Shown: positions 35,140 through 44,175 of the stretch, piece by piece
Position numbering within the stretch: the first letter of the stretch is position 1
How the letters are laid out: each line of letters begins with the position of its first letter
Assembly: GCA_041750975.1 (NCBI GenBank)
Contig: JBGSYN010000148.1
Span: 18,655-82,654, forward strand
DNA: 64,000 nt
Reading direction: 5' to 3'
Origin: JBGSYN01 sp041750975
Lineage (GTDB): Bacteria > Pseudomonadota > Alphaproteobacteria > Geminicoccales > Geminicoccaceae
Made by a program: the position numbers and the translations under genes
The notes under the pieces: model-generated
What the model was told of the DNA's origin: nothing
Seen by the model: the letters and a program-made list of their open reading frames with translations, nothing else
Databases searched by the model: none

Positions 35140-37400
35140 TGGCCGAGCGCAAGAGTCGCCATCAAGCCAGAGGCCGGGGCGGCGAGCCGGACAAGGAAGA
35201 CGTCCTTGCCTTCATTGCAGAACATGGGGCCGAACTAGGCAAGCGTGAGTTGATGCATGCCCTCGGCCTCAAGGGCAAGGCGCGAACCGAGGCCAAGCGA
35301 ACCATGAGGGCGATGCGCAAGGCAGCGGGCGTCAAGGAAACCGGTGGCTACGAGAATGACGGTTTGCCGGCGGTCGGGCTCGCCGATATGGTGGGGATCG
35401 ACGAAGACGGTCTGCCCGTTCTCCGGGCCGCGCGGGATCAGGAAGCCGAGGTCAGGCTGGCGGCACGCAGTCGTATCGAGCCCGGAATCGGGGATCGCTT
35501 TCTTGCGCGGTTCTCACTGCTCGAGGACGGCAGTTATCGTGCCGATCCGATCAAGATCCTGCCACGGCGGCCGCGCGAGGTCGTCGGTGTTGCGGAGAAG
35601 ACCGGCAGTCGCTGGAGGTTGCGGCCGCTGGGGCGTAATCGCGGCGACGAATGGGAACTGCTGTTGGTTCCCGACGTCGATCTGGCGCATGGCGATCTGG
35701 TTCGGGCCGAGGCCGATCGGAGCAAGAGCTTCGGAATGCCACGAGCGACGGTAAGCGAGCGGCTCGGTCATCCCGACGATCCGGCCACCGTGAGCCTGGC
35801 CGTGGCCGTCACCGCGCGTCTGCCGATGCAATTCGACGAAAAAACTCTGGCCGAAGCGGCAGCGGCAAAACCTGTAGGCCTCGGCAAAAGACGGGATCTT
35901 CGTCATTTCGATCTGGTGACGATCGATGGTGAAGATGCCCGGGACTTCGACGATGCCGTATGGGCCGGACCCGATGAGGCGCCGGACAACCGCGGTGGCC
36001 ATCGCCTGTTGGTGGCGATCGCCGATGTCGCGCACTATGTTCGGCCCGGCTCGGCACTCGATCGCGAGGCCCAGGAGCGCGGCAACTCGGTCTATTTTCC
36101 CGACCGCGTCATTCCGATGCTGCCGGAGGCGCTTTCCAACGATCTATGCTCGCTGAGGCCCCACGAGGATCGCGCCTGCCTTGCCGTTGAAATGCGCATC
36201 GGGCCGCAAGGCCGCTTGATGGACCATCGCTTCGTGCGCGGCCTGATGCGGTCCCGTGCCCGGCTGACCTATGAGCAGGTGCAGGCCGCCTTCGAAGGTG
36301 CCGCCGATCCGGTTGCCGAGCCAATATTGAGCACCGTGATCGCACCGCTTTACCGAGCCTATGAAGCGTTGGCGGTGGCACGCAAGCGGCGCGGCACGAT
36401 CGAGCTCGATTTGTCGGAGCGGCGGGTGCGCTTCGACGAGACCGGCAAGCCGATTGCAATCGAGCCGAGACAGCGCCTTTCTAGCAACTGCCTGATCGAG
36501 GAATTCATGATTGCCGCCAATGTCGCCGCAGCGCGCGAATTGGGGCGGCGCAAGCAGCCCTTGCTCTATCGTGTGCATGACAAGCCCGATGCCCTCAAGC
36601 TCGAGGCACTGGCGCAATATTTGGCCGAACTCGATATCGCCTGGAACCGGCAGTCGAAAAAGCCCGGCGATTTCACGCAACTGATCCGGTCGGTCAAGGA
36701 TCACGATCTGCACGACATGATTGCGAGCTTCGTGCTGCGCGCACAGGCACAAGCGATCTATGATCCTGAAAATCGCGGCCATTTCGGGCTCAATCTGCAG
36801 GAGTATGCACACTTCACCTCGCCGATCCGCCGCTACAGCGATCTCGTGGTGCATCGTGCCCTGATTTACTCGCTCGGTCTTCCCGGTGCTGGCGCTTCGA
36901 CCTCCGGGGACGATGAGGGAAGCTTGAGCAAGCTTGGCGAACATCTTTCGAGCACCGAGCGGCGGGCCATGGAGGCCGAGCGGAAAGCGCTCCAGAAGTT
37001 CGTCACACTCCTGATGGCGGATCAGGTCGGAGCTTGTTTCGAGGGCCGCGTAATCAGCGTTCATCGGTTCGGCATGTTCGTATCCCTGAACGAAAGCGGT
37101 GCCGAGGGTCTCGTTCCGGTCTCGAGCCTTGGCTCGGATTTCTTCATGCACGATGAGCGGGATCATGCGCTGGTCGGCAGGCGCACTGGCGAGCGTTATG
37201 GCCTGGGTGATCGGGTCGAGGTCGAGCTTGCGGCCGTCGACAAGGTCGAGGGGCAGTTGAATTTCCTCATCAAGAACCACTATCCGGCTCGATCAGGAGC
37301 CAAACGAACCAAGCGCGCGACGACCGAACATCATGGCGCCAAACGCACAGTCTACGGGAAACGGCGCGCAACCTCGCGACGGGACAGCCGATCGGCTTGA
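35139..37400 (+). CDS. rnr: Ribonuclease R
   Basis: A 753-aa 3'-5' exoribonuclease. An N-terminal helix-turn-helix region (LAFIAEHGAELGKRELMHAL), cold-shock regions, the RNB catalytic motif DARDFDDAVWA near 260, the loop TSPIRRYSDLVVHR, and a C-terminal S1 domain (GRVISVHRFGMFVSL) followed by a basic tail match RNase R. It degrades structured RNA and acts in ribosome quality control. Coupled to topA by a one-base overlap. Confidence 0.95.
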   Translation: MAERKSRHQARGRGGEPDKEDVLAFIAEHGAELGKRELMHALGLKGKARTEAKRTMRAMRKAAGVKETGGYENDGLPAVGLADMVGIDEDGLPVLRAARDQEAEVRLAARSRIEPGIGDRFLARFSLLEDGSYRADPIKILPRRPREVVGVAEKTGSRWRLRPLGRNRGDEWELLLVPDVDLAHGDLVRAEADRSKSFGMPRATVSERLGHPDDPATVSLAVAVTARLPMQFDEKTLAEAAAAKPVGLGKRRDLRHFDLVTIDGEDARDFDDAVWAGPDEAPDNRGGHRLLVAIADVAHYVRPGSALDREAQERGNSVYFPDRVIPMLPEALSNDLCSLRPHEDRACLAVEMRIGPQGRLMDHRFVRGLMRSRARLTYEQVQAAFEGAADPVAEPILSTVIAPLYRAYEALAVARKRRGTIELDLSERRVRFDETGKPIAIEPRQRLSSNCLIEEFMIAANVAAARELGRRKQPLLYRVHDKPDALKLEALAQYLAELDIAWNRQSKKPGDFTQLIRSVKDHDLHDMIASFVLRAQAQAIYDPENRGHFGLNLQEYAHFTSPIRRYSDLVVHRALIYSLGLPGAGASTSGDDEGSLSKLGEHLSSTERRAMEAERKALQKFVTLLMADQVGACFEGRVISVHRFGMFVSLNESGAEGLVPVSSLGSDFFMHDERDHALVGRRTGERYGLGDRVEVELAAVDKVEGQLNFLIKNHYPARSGAKRTKRATTEHHGAKRTVYGKRRATSRRDSRSA

Positions 37401-37468
37401 CACAAAGCCGGCCGTCAATATTTTCAAAGCGACGCTCGTAACTCCCTGACATCCAGAGGATTAAGGTA

Positions 37469-37636
37469 ATGGCCAAGCCAAGCACGGTGCTGATTAAGCT
37501 CGTGAGTACCGCCGATACCGGGTATTTCTACACGACCCGGAAGAATGCCAAGAACACCACCGAAAAGATGAACTTCAAGAAGTACGATCCGGTTGCTCGC
37601 AAACATGTCGAGTTCAAGGAGGCCAAGATCAAATAG
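37469..37636 (+). CDS. rpmG: 50S ribosomal protein L33
   Basis: A 55-aa protein starting MAKPSTVLIKLVSTADTGYF and ending KYDPVARKHVEFKEAKIK, a full-length L33 without the zinc-binding cysteines (the Cys-minus form usual in proteobacteria). AGAGGA and AAGG lie just before the ATG. It lies 68 bp downstream of rnr, a placement conserved in alphaproteobacteria. Confidence 0.97.
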   Translation: MAKPSTVLIKLVSTADTGYFYTTRKNAKNTTEKMNFKKYDPVARKHVEFKEAKIK

Positions 37637-37654
37637 TCTCCATCCCAGGTACCG

Positions 37655-38641
37655 GTGGCGATGAGGCTTTGCGGGCGCTTTCGCCGGTGGCTGTCGGGCT
37701 TGATAGTGGCGGTTCTGAGTGGTGTGCCGCTCGCGGTTGAGGCGGTCGAACCGGGTACGCCACTCGTTTTGAAGGATGGTCGCATTGCCCAGGTTGCGGT
37801 GCACGTGCTCCTGTTCGAGGCCGGTAGCGGAGAATTAACGAAAAGTAGCGAAACGGCACTCCGCGACATCGCCGCTTCCATCCACGACGATTGTTTTCTC
37901 ACCGCCCAGGCGATCGGACATGTTGAAATGGAGGTGGCCGACGAGGCGGACATTCTGGCGGCCCATAGTTTGGCAAGGGCCCGCGCGGATCGCGTGCAAA
38001 CGATGTTGATCGAGGCCGGATTGCCCGAGGATTCCATCGTGAGTGTCTGGGATTGGCAGTTCAGTGTGCCTCAACCTGTGGTGACTCTCTGGGTCTTTTC
38101 CCTCAATTCGGACACCGATTGCGCAAATTCCTCGGAAGATTCAGTGCCGGTAGCAGCATTGGCGGAACCTCAGCCCGCTGAGGTGCCAACCGTCCGACCT
38201 GAAGCGGAGGCAATCGAAGCTGATGCAGGACCAGAGGAAACGCTGGAAATAGCTAAGGCCTCTACAAGCCAACCCGCCGACGAGATCGCTCCACCGCTTG
38301 AGGGAGGCGTCACCGCGGTTCATACAGTGCCCTTCGATATCAACAGCAGCTATTTCGGCGCGAATGTCGGCCGCGAGTTGCGGGCGCTGATGCGAGACCT
38401 GCCCGAGGGCCGGTCCTATCGTGTGACACTGAGCGCGGCAGTCGGTACCGGTGACGTCAGAGGTGCCGACACAGCCGAGGAAGCTGCTCGCTACAATCGC
38501 TGGATAGCCGAAGAACGCGGCCGGCGTGTGATCGACTGGCTCAAAGCCAATGCGGGCGATCGCAGCCTCACCTTCGACGAGAGCTTAATCGAAAACGATT
38601 CGTCCCGCAGGGTCGTTGTCGGCATAGCGCCCGCGGATTAG
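37655..38641 (+). CDS. Exported protein with two OmpA-like domains
   Basis: A 328-aa protein starting at GTG 37655 (or ATG 37661), with a signal sequence WLSGLIVAVLSGVPLAVEA. The first folded part (about 43-150) looks OmpA/MotB-like: VLLFEAGSGELTKSSETALRDIAASI, then ARADRVQTMLIEAGLPEDSI. A Pro/Glu/Ala-rich linker follows, and a second related part ends with RYNRWIAEERGRRVIDWLKAN. I infer a periplasmic protein that may contact peptidoglycan. I know no named homologue. It lies 18 bp after rpmG. Confidence 0.7.
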   Translation: MAMRLCGRFRRWLSGLIVAVLSGVPLAVEAVEPGTPLVLKDGRIAQVAVHVLLFEAGSGELTKSSETALRDIAASIHDDCFLTAQAIGHVEMEVADEADILAAHSLARARADRVQTMLIEAGLPEDSIVSVWDWQFSVPQPVVTLWVFSLNSDTDCANSSEDSVPVAALAEPQPAEVPTVRPEAEAIEADAGPEETLEIAKASTSQPADEIAPPLEGGVTAVHTVPFDINSSYFGANVGRELRALMRDLPEGRSYRVTLSAAVGTGDVRGADTAEEAARYNRWIAEERGRRVIDWLKANAGDRSLTFDESLIENDSSRRVVVGIAPAD

Positions 38642-38676
38642 GGTCGAGATCATCAAAATCCAAGGGGAGGTGGGTC

Positions 38677-39585
38677 ATGGCGATGGCCTTCGGCATCGAT
38701 CTCGGCGGTACCAAGATCGAGATCATTGCCCTCGATGAGGACGGCAATGAGAAGCTGCGTCGTCGCACCTCGACGCCTCAGCAATACGACGCCACGTTAG
38801 AGGCGATCAAAGACCTGGTCGACGCGGCCGAAGCGGATCTCGGCTTGCAGGGTACGCTTGGGATCAGTCATCCGGGCGCCATCTCCCCTGCTACGGGCCT
38901 GATGAAGAACGCCAACTCGACATGGCTCAATGGCAGGTCATTCGACAAGGATCTTCAAGCCCATCTCGAGCGGCCGATCGCCTTCACCAATGACGCCAAT
39001 TGCCTGGCGCTGTCGGAGGCGACCGATGGCGCGGGCGCCGGTGCGGGCGTGGTTTTCGGGGTGATCATCGGCACTGGCGTGGGCGGGGGTATCGCCGCCA
39101 ACGGCAAGGTATTGAGCGGGCCGAACGCTGTCGCGGGGGAATGGGGACATGTCCCGCTGCCCTGGCCGCGGGATGACGAACGACCGGGACCCGATTGTTA
39201 TTGTGGTCTCAAGGGCTGCGTGGAGACCTGGCTTTCCGGCACGGGCTTTGCCGCGGATCATGCGCGTACCACCGGAGATGCTCTCAGAGGCCCCGATATC
39301 ATAGTAAAAGCCGCTGCGGGCGACAGTGCGGCAATAGCCGCCATCGAGCGCTATGAGGATCGGCTTGCGCGCGGTCTCGCCATCATCATCAATATTCTGG
39401 ATCCCGATGTCATCGTCCTTGGCGGCGGCATGTCCAACGTCCAACGGCTCTACACGAATGTCCCGTCGCTCTGGGGTCGCCATGCCTTCACCGACGAGGT
39501 GCGCACCGGTCTTAAGGCGGCTCGTTTCGGCGATAGCTCGGGCGTTCGTGGAGCCGCATGGCTGGGCCGTGACCTGGCGGCCTGA
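38677..39585 (+). CDS. ROK-family sugar kinase (fructokinase-like)
   Basis: A 302-aa ROK kinase. The ATP loop is FGIDLGGTKIEIIA (5-18), the catalytic Asp lies in FTNDANCLALSE, and the zinc motif is GPDCYCGLKGCVETWLSG with the expected Cys residues. It phosphorylates a sugar with ATP; the sequence most resembles bacterial fructokinase/N-acetylglucosamine-kinase types, but substrate is not certain. Its stop abuts the convergent EipB gene directly. Confidence 0.9.
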   Translation: MAMAFGIDLGGTKIEIIALDEDGNEKLRRRTSTPQQYDATLEAIKDLVDAAEADLGLQGTLGISHPGAISPATGLMKNANSTWLNGRSFDKDLQAHLERPIAFTNDANCLALSEATDGAGAGAGVVFGVIIGTGVGGGIAANGKVLSGPNAVAGEWGHVPLPWPRDDERPGPDCYCGLKGCVETWLSGTGFAADHARTTGDALRGPDIIVKAAAGDSAAIAAIERYEDRLARGLAIIINILDPDVIVLGGGMSNVQRLYTNVPSLWGRHAFTDEVRTGLKAARFGDSSGVRGAAWLGRDLAA

Positions 39586-40368
39586 TCAGGTGCAGTCCGG
39601 ATGGTCGAGCCACTCGAGCGATGCCCGCTCACCCTCGAGAACGAAATCGCCATAATCGATGATGACGTCGTCGATGACGCCATCGCTACCGAGATAATAG
39701 CCAATCTCGGTGACCGGAACTTCACTGGTGCCATCGGTCGGAAAGAATGCGAGACGCACGCGCCACCCTTTGACAGGGGTGTCCTCGACGTCTTTCGGAT
39801 GGGCGATCACGGCGTTCACGGTCATCAGTGGATCGGGACCTGAGCCTGTAAACAATTCGCGCGTGACCATCAGATCGCCGGCCTCAGCCGCTTCGATCAA
39901 CGTCATGACATGGGCTGTCGGAAACTCGGTGCCGGCTGGCAATCGTACCGTTTCCAAGGTCGGCACTTCGAAGTCGGCAGTACCCGCGTCCTTCCCACTG
40001 GCGAAACTGGCTTCGCCACGAAACTCCTCGAGTTTCGTCTCGCCTTGGAAATACACCGTCGTAAAGCGCAATTTGGTGTGGTCGAGCGATTCCCAATTGG
40101 TGGAATGGACATCGTACGTAAAGTCCTGGCCCTCTTCGGTATCGGCAACGAAACCCAATCGCTGGCGACTCTCCCAACCATCGCAATCGCGGCGGTACTC
40201 GACCACCAGACCGCCGCTGGCGTCGATCACACCCGAACTCGCCTCGCCGCTGGCGAGATTCAGGCGATACGCTGCACGATGGGCTTGCAGTTCGGCCCAG
40301 GCATCTGCCGACGGCAAGCTGACGACGATAACAGCGGCGGCGCAGCAGAAGAGGGATCGGCCCATCAT
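39586..40368 (-). CDS. EipB-like periplasmic cell envelope integrity protein (DUF1849)
   Basis: A 260-aa exported protein: signal LFCCAAAVIVVSLPSADAWAE, then AHRAAYRLNL, the start of the beta-spiral fold described for Brucella EipB. Two cysteines placed like the EipB disulfide are seen: in VEYRRDCDGWES and at the very C-terminus (DHPDC). The start at ATG 40368 follows GGGAGA; the frame is open further upstream but not family-like. The protein probably protects the envelope; the ligand is unknown. Confidence 0.85.
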   Translation of the reverse strand: MMGRSLFCCAAAVIVVSLPSADAWAELQAHRAAYRLNLASGEASSGVIDASGGLVVEYRRDCDGWESRQRLGFVADTEEGQDFTYDVHSTNWESLDHTKLRFTTVYFQGETKLEEFRGEASFASGKDAGTADFEVPTLETVRLPAGTEFPTAHVMTLIEAAEAGDLMVTRELFTGSGPDPLMTVNAVIAHPKDVEDTPVKGWRVRLAFFPTDGTSEVPVTEIGYYLGSDGVIDDVIIDYGDFVLEGERASLEWLDHPDCT

Positions 40369-40490
40369 GTTTCTCCCAAGACGCCGGGCCCCTGAAGCCG
40401 CGGCGTGAGAGTAGGAACCTAGCGTCACGTCTTCGATGCGCCAATAAGGACCTTAAAGAAACTTACGATTTGGTGGAATAAATTGCAGCT

Positions 40491-41399
40491 CTACCTTGTG
40501 GGTACGGGCTTTTCGCCACGATAGTCGTAAAAGCCGCGCTGCGTCTTTCGGCCCAGCCAGCCGGCCTCGACATATTTTACGAGGAGCGGACAGGGCCGGT
40601 ATTTGCTATCCGCCAGTCCTTCATGAAGCACTCCCATAATGGCAAGGCAGGTGTCGAGGCCGATGAAATCGGCAAGCTCCAACGGGCCCATCGGATGATT
40701 TGCGCCAAGCTTCATCGCGGTGTCGATACTGACGACATTGCCGACACCCTCGTAGAGCGTATAGACCGCTTCGTTGATCATGGGCAGGAGGATGCGATTG
40801 ACGATGAACGCCGGGAAATCCTCGGCTGTGACCGAGGTTTTGCCGAGCTTTTCGCTGACCTCGACCACCGCGCGATAGGTGTCGTCCTGCGTGGCGATGC
40901 CTCGAATGATCTCGACCAGCTTCATCACCGGCACCGGATTCATGAAATGCATCCCGATGAAGCGCTCAGGCCGGTCGGTTTGCGCTGCAAGCCTCGTGAT
41001 CGAGATCGATGAGGTGTTGGTGGCGACGATGGCCTCGGCCTTGATCCTCGGCAACAAATTCTCGAATATCTTGTGCTTGGTCGTTTCGTTCTCTGTGGCC
41101 GCCTCGACGATCAGTTCGCAGTCGCCAAGCGCATCGTACTCGGTGCTGAATGTGATCCGCGCCAGGGACTGCGATTTTTCGTCGTCGGTAAAGGCACCCT
41201 TGGAGATCTGACGATCGAGCAGTTTCATCATCAGCGCGCGTGAATTTTCGAGCTGCTGGATTGAAACATCGACCAGCCGGACATCATATCCGGCGACCGC
41301 GGCCACCTGGGCGATCCCGCCGCCCATCTGCCCGGCGCCGATCACGCCGATCCGCTGCACCGTGCCGAGCGGCGGCAGAGCTTTTTGAGAGCCAGTCAT
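40491..41399 (-). CDS. hbd: 3-Hydroxybutyryl-CoA dehydrogenase
   Basis: A 302-aa 3-hydroxyacyl-CoA dehydrogenase of the short Hbd/PaaH type. The NAD loop VIGAGQMGGGIAQV begins near residue 20; the catalytic region NPVPVMKLVEIIRG and the C-terminal PMGPLELADFIGLDT with RGFYDY are complete. It interconverts 3-hydroxybutyryl-CoA and acetoacetyl-CoA. The ATG at 41399 has GGAGG eight bases upstream. Two PhaR-like sites lie just upstream. Confidence 0.95.
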   Translation of the reverse strand: MTGSQKALPPLGTVQRIGVIGAGQMGGGIAQVAAVAGYDVRLVDVSIQQLENSRALMMKLLDRQISKGAFTDDEKSQSLARITFSTEYDALGDCELIVEAATENETTKHKIFENLLPRIKAEAIVATNTSSISITRLAAQTDRPERFIGMHFMNPVPVMKLVEIIRGIATQDDTYRAVVEVSEKLGKTSVTAEDFPAFIVNRILLPMINEAVYTLYEGVGNVVSIDTAMKLGANHPMGPLELADFIGLDTCLAIMGVLHEGLADSKYRPCPLLVKYVEAGWLGRKTQRGFYDYRGEKPVPTR

Positions 41400-41419
41400 C
41401 TGACACCTCCAGTCATCAT

Positions 41420-41434
41420 TTGTGCATTGCACAA
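41420..41434. promoter_or_regulatory. Palindrome TTGTGCATTGCACAA, PhaR-like site
   Basis: A perfect 7-bp inverted repeat TTGTGCA/TGCACAA around one T, 21 bp before the hbd start codon. It contains TGCATTGCACAA, which fits the motif TGCRNYGCASMA that I recall being reported for PhaR in a Bradyrhizobium. PhaR controls PHB and acetyl-CoA metabolism, which suits an hbd promoter. The assignment is by motif memory and context. Confidence 0.55.
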
Positions 41435-41473
41435 CGGAGGTAGAATTATGCAGCGTTCGTTGTCAATGGGTCG

Positions 41474-41486
41474 TTGTGCAACGCAG
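41474..41486. promoter_or_regulatory. Second PhaR-like site TTGTGCAACGCAG
   Basis: About 54 bp upstream of the first site, read on the minus strand this is CTGCGTTGCACAA, again matching TGCRNYGCASMA. Two matches within 70 bp at one promoter region strengthen the idea of a common regulator. It also lies between hbd and the PduO gene, so may affect readthrough from the latter. Confidence 0.5.
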
Positions 41487-41536
41487 TATAACGACCGCAT
41501 TCAGGGGGCTGTCCCGGTCTGGATACCTGGAAACCT

Positions 41537-42097
41537 CTAGCGATGGGCTCCGGGTGTCCAGAGGACGTCCCTGGCACCCTTGTCATTCGTATGGCGGGCG
41601 AGAACGAACAAAAGATCGGAAAGGCGGTTGAGATATTTGATCGCGGCGATGTTGACGGTTTCGCGGTCCGCCAGCTCGCAGACCAGACGCTCCGCGCGAC
41701 GCATCACGGTCCGAGCCAGATGCAGGTTTGCCGATGCGGGCGAGCCGCCCGGTAGGACGAACGAGTTGAGTGGTTCGAGTTCCCCATTGATCGCGTCGAT
41801 CTCCGCCTCGAGGCGGGCGACCTGCGCTTCGCTGACCCGCAGGCGCGCTTCCTCGCCCTCCCGTGCCGGACGGCAAAGGTCGGCTCCGAGGTCGAACAGG
41901 TCATTCTGGACCCGTTGGAGGATGTCATCCACATTGCCTTCGGTGTGAAGGCGAGCGATGCCGATCGTCGCGTTGGCTTCGTCGACGGTGCCGTAGGCTT
42001 CGACACGCAAATGATATTTGGCGACCCGCCCGCCATCGCCGAGGGAGGTCAGTCCCTGATCGCCGCCGCGGGTATAGATTTTTGTCAGCGAAACCAT
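41537..42097 (-). CDS. PduO-type cob(I)alamin adenosyltransferase
   Basis: A 186-aa enzyme making adenosylcobalamin from cob(I)alamin and ATP. The N-terminal MVSLTKIYTRGGDQGLTSLGDGGRV holds the ATP-binding TRxGDxG motif; the C-terminal ARTVMRRAERLV and YLNRLSDLLFVLAR contain the conserved Arg/Asn/Asp residues. I place the start at ATG 42097, just after the upstream small membrane protein gene; an upstream in-frame Met lies inside that gene. Confidence 0.93.
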   Translation of the reverse strand: MVSLTKIYTRGGDQGLTSLGDGGRVAKYHLRVEAYGTVDEANATIGIARLHTEGNVDDILQRVQNDLFDLGADLCRPAREGEEARLRVSEAQVARLEAEIDAINGELEPLNSFVLPGGSPASANLHLARTVMRRAERLVCELADRETVNIAAIKYLNRLSDLLFVLARHTNDKGARDVLWTPGAHR

Positions 42098-42099
42098 AA

Positions 42100-42291
42100 T
42101 CAGCTCGACGCCATGAGCATCAACCAGACGATCAGAACGGCGCAAAGCTGCAAGCCTACTCTAGCCCGCATCAAGCGGGTGCCATATTTTCTATTGAATT
42201 CGCCACCGATGAAAAACCCTACCAAGCCCGTGGCAAGCACCACGGTGGTAGCGATCATGAAGAATATGAGAAGTACGGTCAAAAAGCTCAT
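42100..42291 (-). CDS. Twin-transmembrane HIG1-like protein, 63 aa
   Basis: Two hydrophobic helices (LTVLLIFFMIATTVVLATGLV and VGLQLCAVLIVWLMLMA) flank a basic loop with GGEFNRKYGTRLMRARV. This fits the short alphaproteobacterial twin-transmembrane/HIG1 domain family, whose eukaryotic relatives associate with respiratory complexes. It is two bases upstream of the adenosyltransferase start, in the same transcript. Confidence 0.82.
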   Translation of the reverse strand: MSFLTVLLIFFMIATTVVLATGLVGFFIGGEFNRKYGTRLMRARVGLQLCAVLIVWLMLMASS

Positions 42292-42410
42292 TTGCGTTCC
42301 GGCTATCTCTTGGCGCGGGCGTTTGAATTCACGCTTTTATCATCGTTTACGCGCCCGTGACCAGAATGGTTCCCCTGCTCTGAACGGAACGAGGGGCAGG
42401 AAATAAGGAG

Positions 42411-43448
42411 ATGATCACCATTTACTCCGCGAGGCACCGGCTTCGCGATGCAAAGACCGAGCTTCACGAAGGTCGATTGGTTGCCCCCCTCGAATCGCCC
42501 AGGCGTGCCGAACTCATTCTGGAGCGTATCCGCGAGGTTGGACTTGGCCCGGTAGAGTCGCCCGAGGCGTTCGGCCTCGATCCGGTCCTGGCGGTTCACG
42601 ACAACGACTATTTGAGGTTTCTCGAAACCTGTTGGCTGGACTGGGTCGCTGCAGGCAAGACGGGGGAAGCCGTTCCGGTTGTCTTTCCCGTGCGCCGGAT
42701 GGTTCAGACAGTCCCGCGCGATATCGAAGGACGCCTTGGTTTTTTCGCCTTTGCCGCAGAAACCGCCATCACCGAAACAACCTTCGAGGCGGCCCTGATT
42801 GCCAAGGACGTGGCCCTTTCCGCGGCCAACCGCATTCTCGCTGGCGCTCCCGCTGCCTTCGCTCTCTGTCGCCCACCCGGGCATCATGCAGCACGCGATC
42901 TATTCGGCGGCTATTGCTTCTTGAATAATGCGGCGATCGCTGCCCAGTGGATGCGGGATCATGGTGCGCAGCGGGTCGCCGTGCTCGATGTCGACTTTCA
43001 CCACGGTAACGGCACCCAGGACATCTTCGAAATGCGTCCGGACATCCTGTTCTTATCGATACATGGCGACCCGATGGACGCCTTTCCGCATTTCTCGGGC
43101 CACGCAGCTGAGAGCGGCAGCGGCCAAGGCCATGGCTATACGCGAAACTACCCGCTGCCGCCGGGAACCGGCTTCCCGCTATGGCACGAGGTATTGCTTG
43201 AGGCGCTTGGAGCGATCGAGGATTTTCGCCCAGACACACTCGTCGTCTCGCTCGGGGTAGACACGTACGAGCACGACCCGATCAGCTTCTTCAGGCTGAA
43301 AGGCGCCGACTTTATCAGCTGCGGCAAAACTCTCGCCAAGCTGCGGCTGCCGACCCTTTTCGTGCTCGAAGGCGGCTATGCCGTCGAGGCCATCGGGGTC
43401 AATACGGTCAATGTGCTGGCAGGCTTCGAAGACGGCCGCGCTGTCTAG
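42411..43448 (+). CDS. Histone deacetylase-family amidohydrolase (acetylpolyamine type)
   Basis: A 345-aa zinc hydrolase. Motifs: CRPPGHHA with the His pair H158-H159, GGYCFLNNAA, the metal-binding DVDFHHGNGTQ (193-203), and FVLEGGY near the C-terminus. The overall form with N-terminal MITIYSARHRLRDAKTELHEG resembles acetylpolyamine amidohydrolases (AphA), so deacetylation of acetylated polyamines is the most likely role; protein deacetylation cannot be excluded. GGAG before the ATG. The 3' end overlaps the convergent BKACE gene by four bases. Confidence 0.88.
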   Translation: MITIYSARHRLRDAKTELHEGRLVAPLESPRRAELILERIREVGLGPVESPEAFGLDPVLAVHDNDYLRFLETCWLDWVAAGKTGEAVPVVFPVRRMVQTVPRDIEGRLGFFAFAAETAITETTFEAALIAKDVALSAANRILAGAPAAFALCRPPGHHAARDLFGGYCFLNNAAIAAQWMRDHGAQRVAVLDVDFHHGNGTQDIFEMRPDILFLSIHGDPMDAFPHFSGHAAESGSGQGHGYTRNYPLPPGTGFPLWHEVLLEALGAIEDFRPDTLVVSLGVDTYEHDPISFFRLKGADFISCGKTLAKLRLPTLFVLEGGYAVEAIGVNTVNVLAGFEDGRAV

Positions 43449-44161
43449 CTATCGAGGATCTGCCGAGCGGCGCTGACGATCGACCGATTGTCAGGTGCGG
43501 GTGAGCCATCAGGCAAGGTCAACCCGTCCTCAAGTCCAACGCGTGCCGAAATTCCGGCACGCTTGGCCACTTCCAGCAGCCGCCACACCGTGCCGTCGGC
43601 GCCGTGCAGCAGCACCGGCAGCTCGATACCGGCATTCTTCAGGGTCTCGATGATGCGCCCGGCTTCGGCAACGGCTTCATCCGGATCGGTCTCATTGATT
43701 TCCAGAAGGACGCGCAAGCATCGGCCCAGCTGCGGCATCCCGACAAAGCGCTTCGCGTCGTCATCGGTCCAAAGCCCTGCCTCGATGCCGATGCTCTTGC
43801 TCAAGAGAATGTCCATGGTCTGGGCGGAATCGGATTCGACGACATTGACGGAAGCGTAGTCGGGTAGATTGTCCCAGGATTTGATCAGCTCCAGCCGCTC
43901 CAAGCCCCGAGGCTGGATCCATTGTCCGGTACTGACCCCGACAGGCATGCCAGGAACGCTGTTGCGGACCGCAGCAAGGCATTCGGAAATCGTTTCGCGC
44001 TCGAGCGTTTCGGCGCCATCCGTCGCCCTTGGATGGATATGAAGCTCGTCCGCGCCCGCCTCGCGAACCATGCGGGCGTCTGCAGCGAGTTCCTGCGGCG
44101 AGCAGGGAACCCTTGCGTGCTCGTCCTTGCTCCGCTTACCGTTCAAGCAGGCCTGCAGCAT
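43445..44161 (-). CDS. BKACE-family beta-keto acid cleavage enzyme (DUF849)
   Basis: A 238-aa protein of the BKACE/3-keto-5-aminohexanoate cleavage family. The zinc-binding HIHPR motif is at about 41-45; other conserved parts are MPVGVSTGQWI, YASVNVVESD and the C-terminal VGLEDGLTLPDGSPAPDN. The family cleaves a beta-keto acid with acetyl-CoA. This short form looks complete, not truncated, but the substrate is unknown. It lies 14 bp downstream of the carbamoyltransferase gene and may be in the same transcript. Confidence 0.85.
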   Translation of the reverse strand: MLQACLNGKRSKDEHARVPCSPQELAADARMVREAGADELHIHPRATDGAETLERETISECLAAVRNSVPGMPVGVSTGQWIQPRGLERLELIKSWDNLPDYASVNVVESDSAQTMDILLSKSIGIEAGLWTDDDAKRFVGMPQLGRCLRVLLEINETDPDEAVAEAGRIIETLKNAGIELPVLLHGADGTVWRLLEVAKRAGISARVGLEDGLTLPDGSPAPDNRSIVSAARQILDS

Positions 44162-44175
44162 GGTCCTCGCGATAC

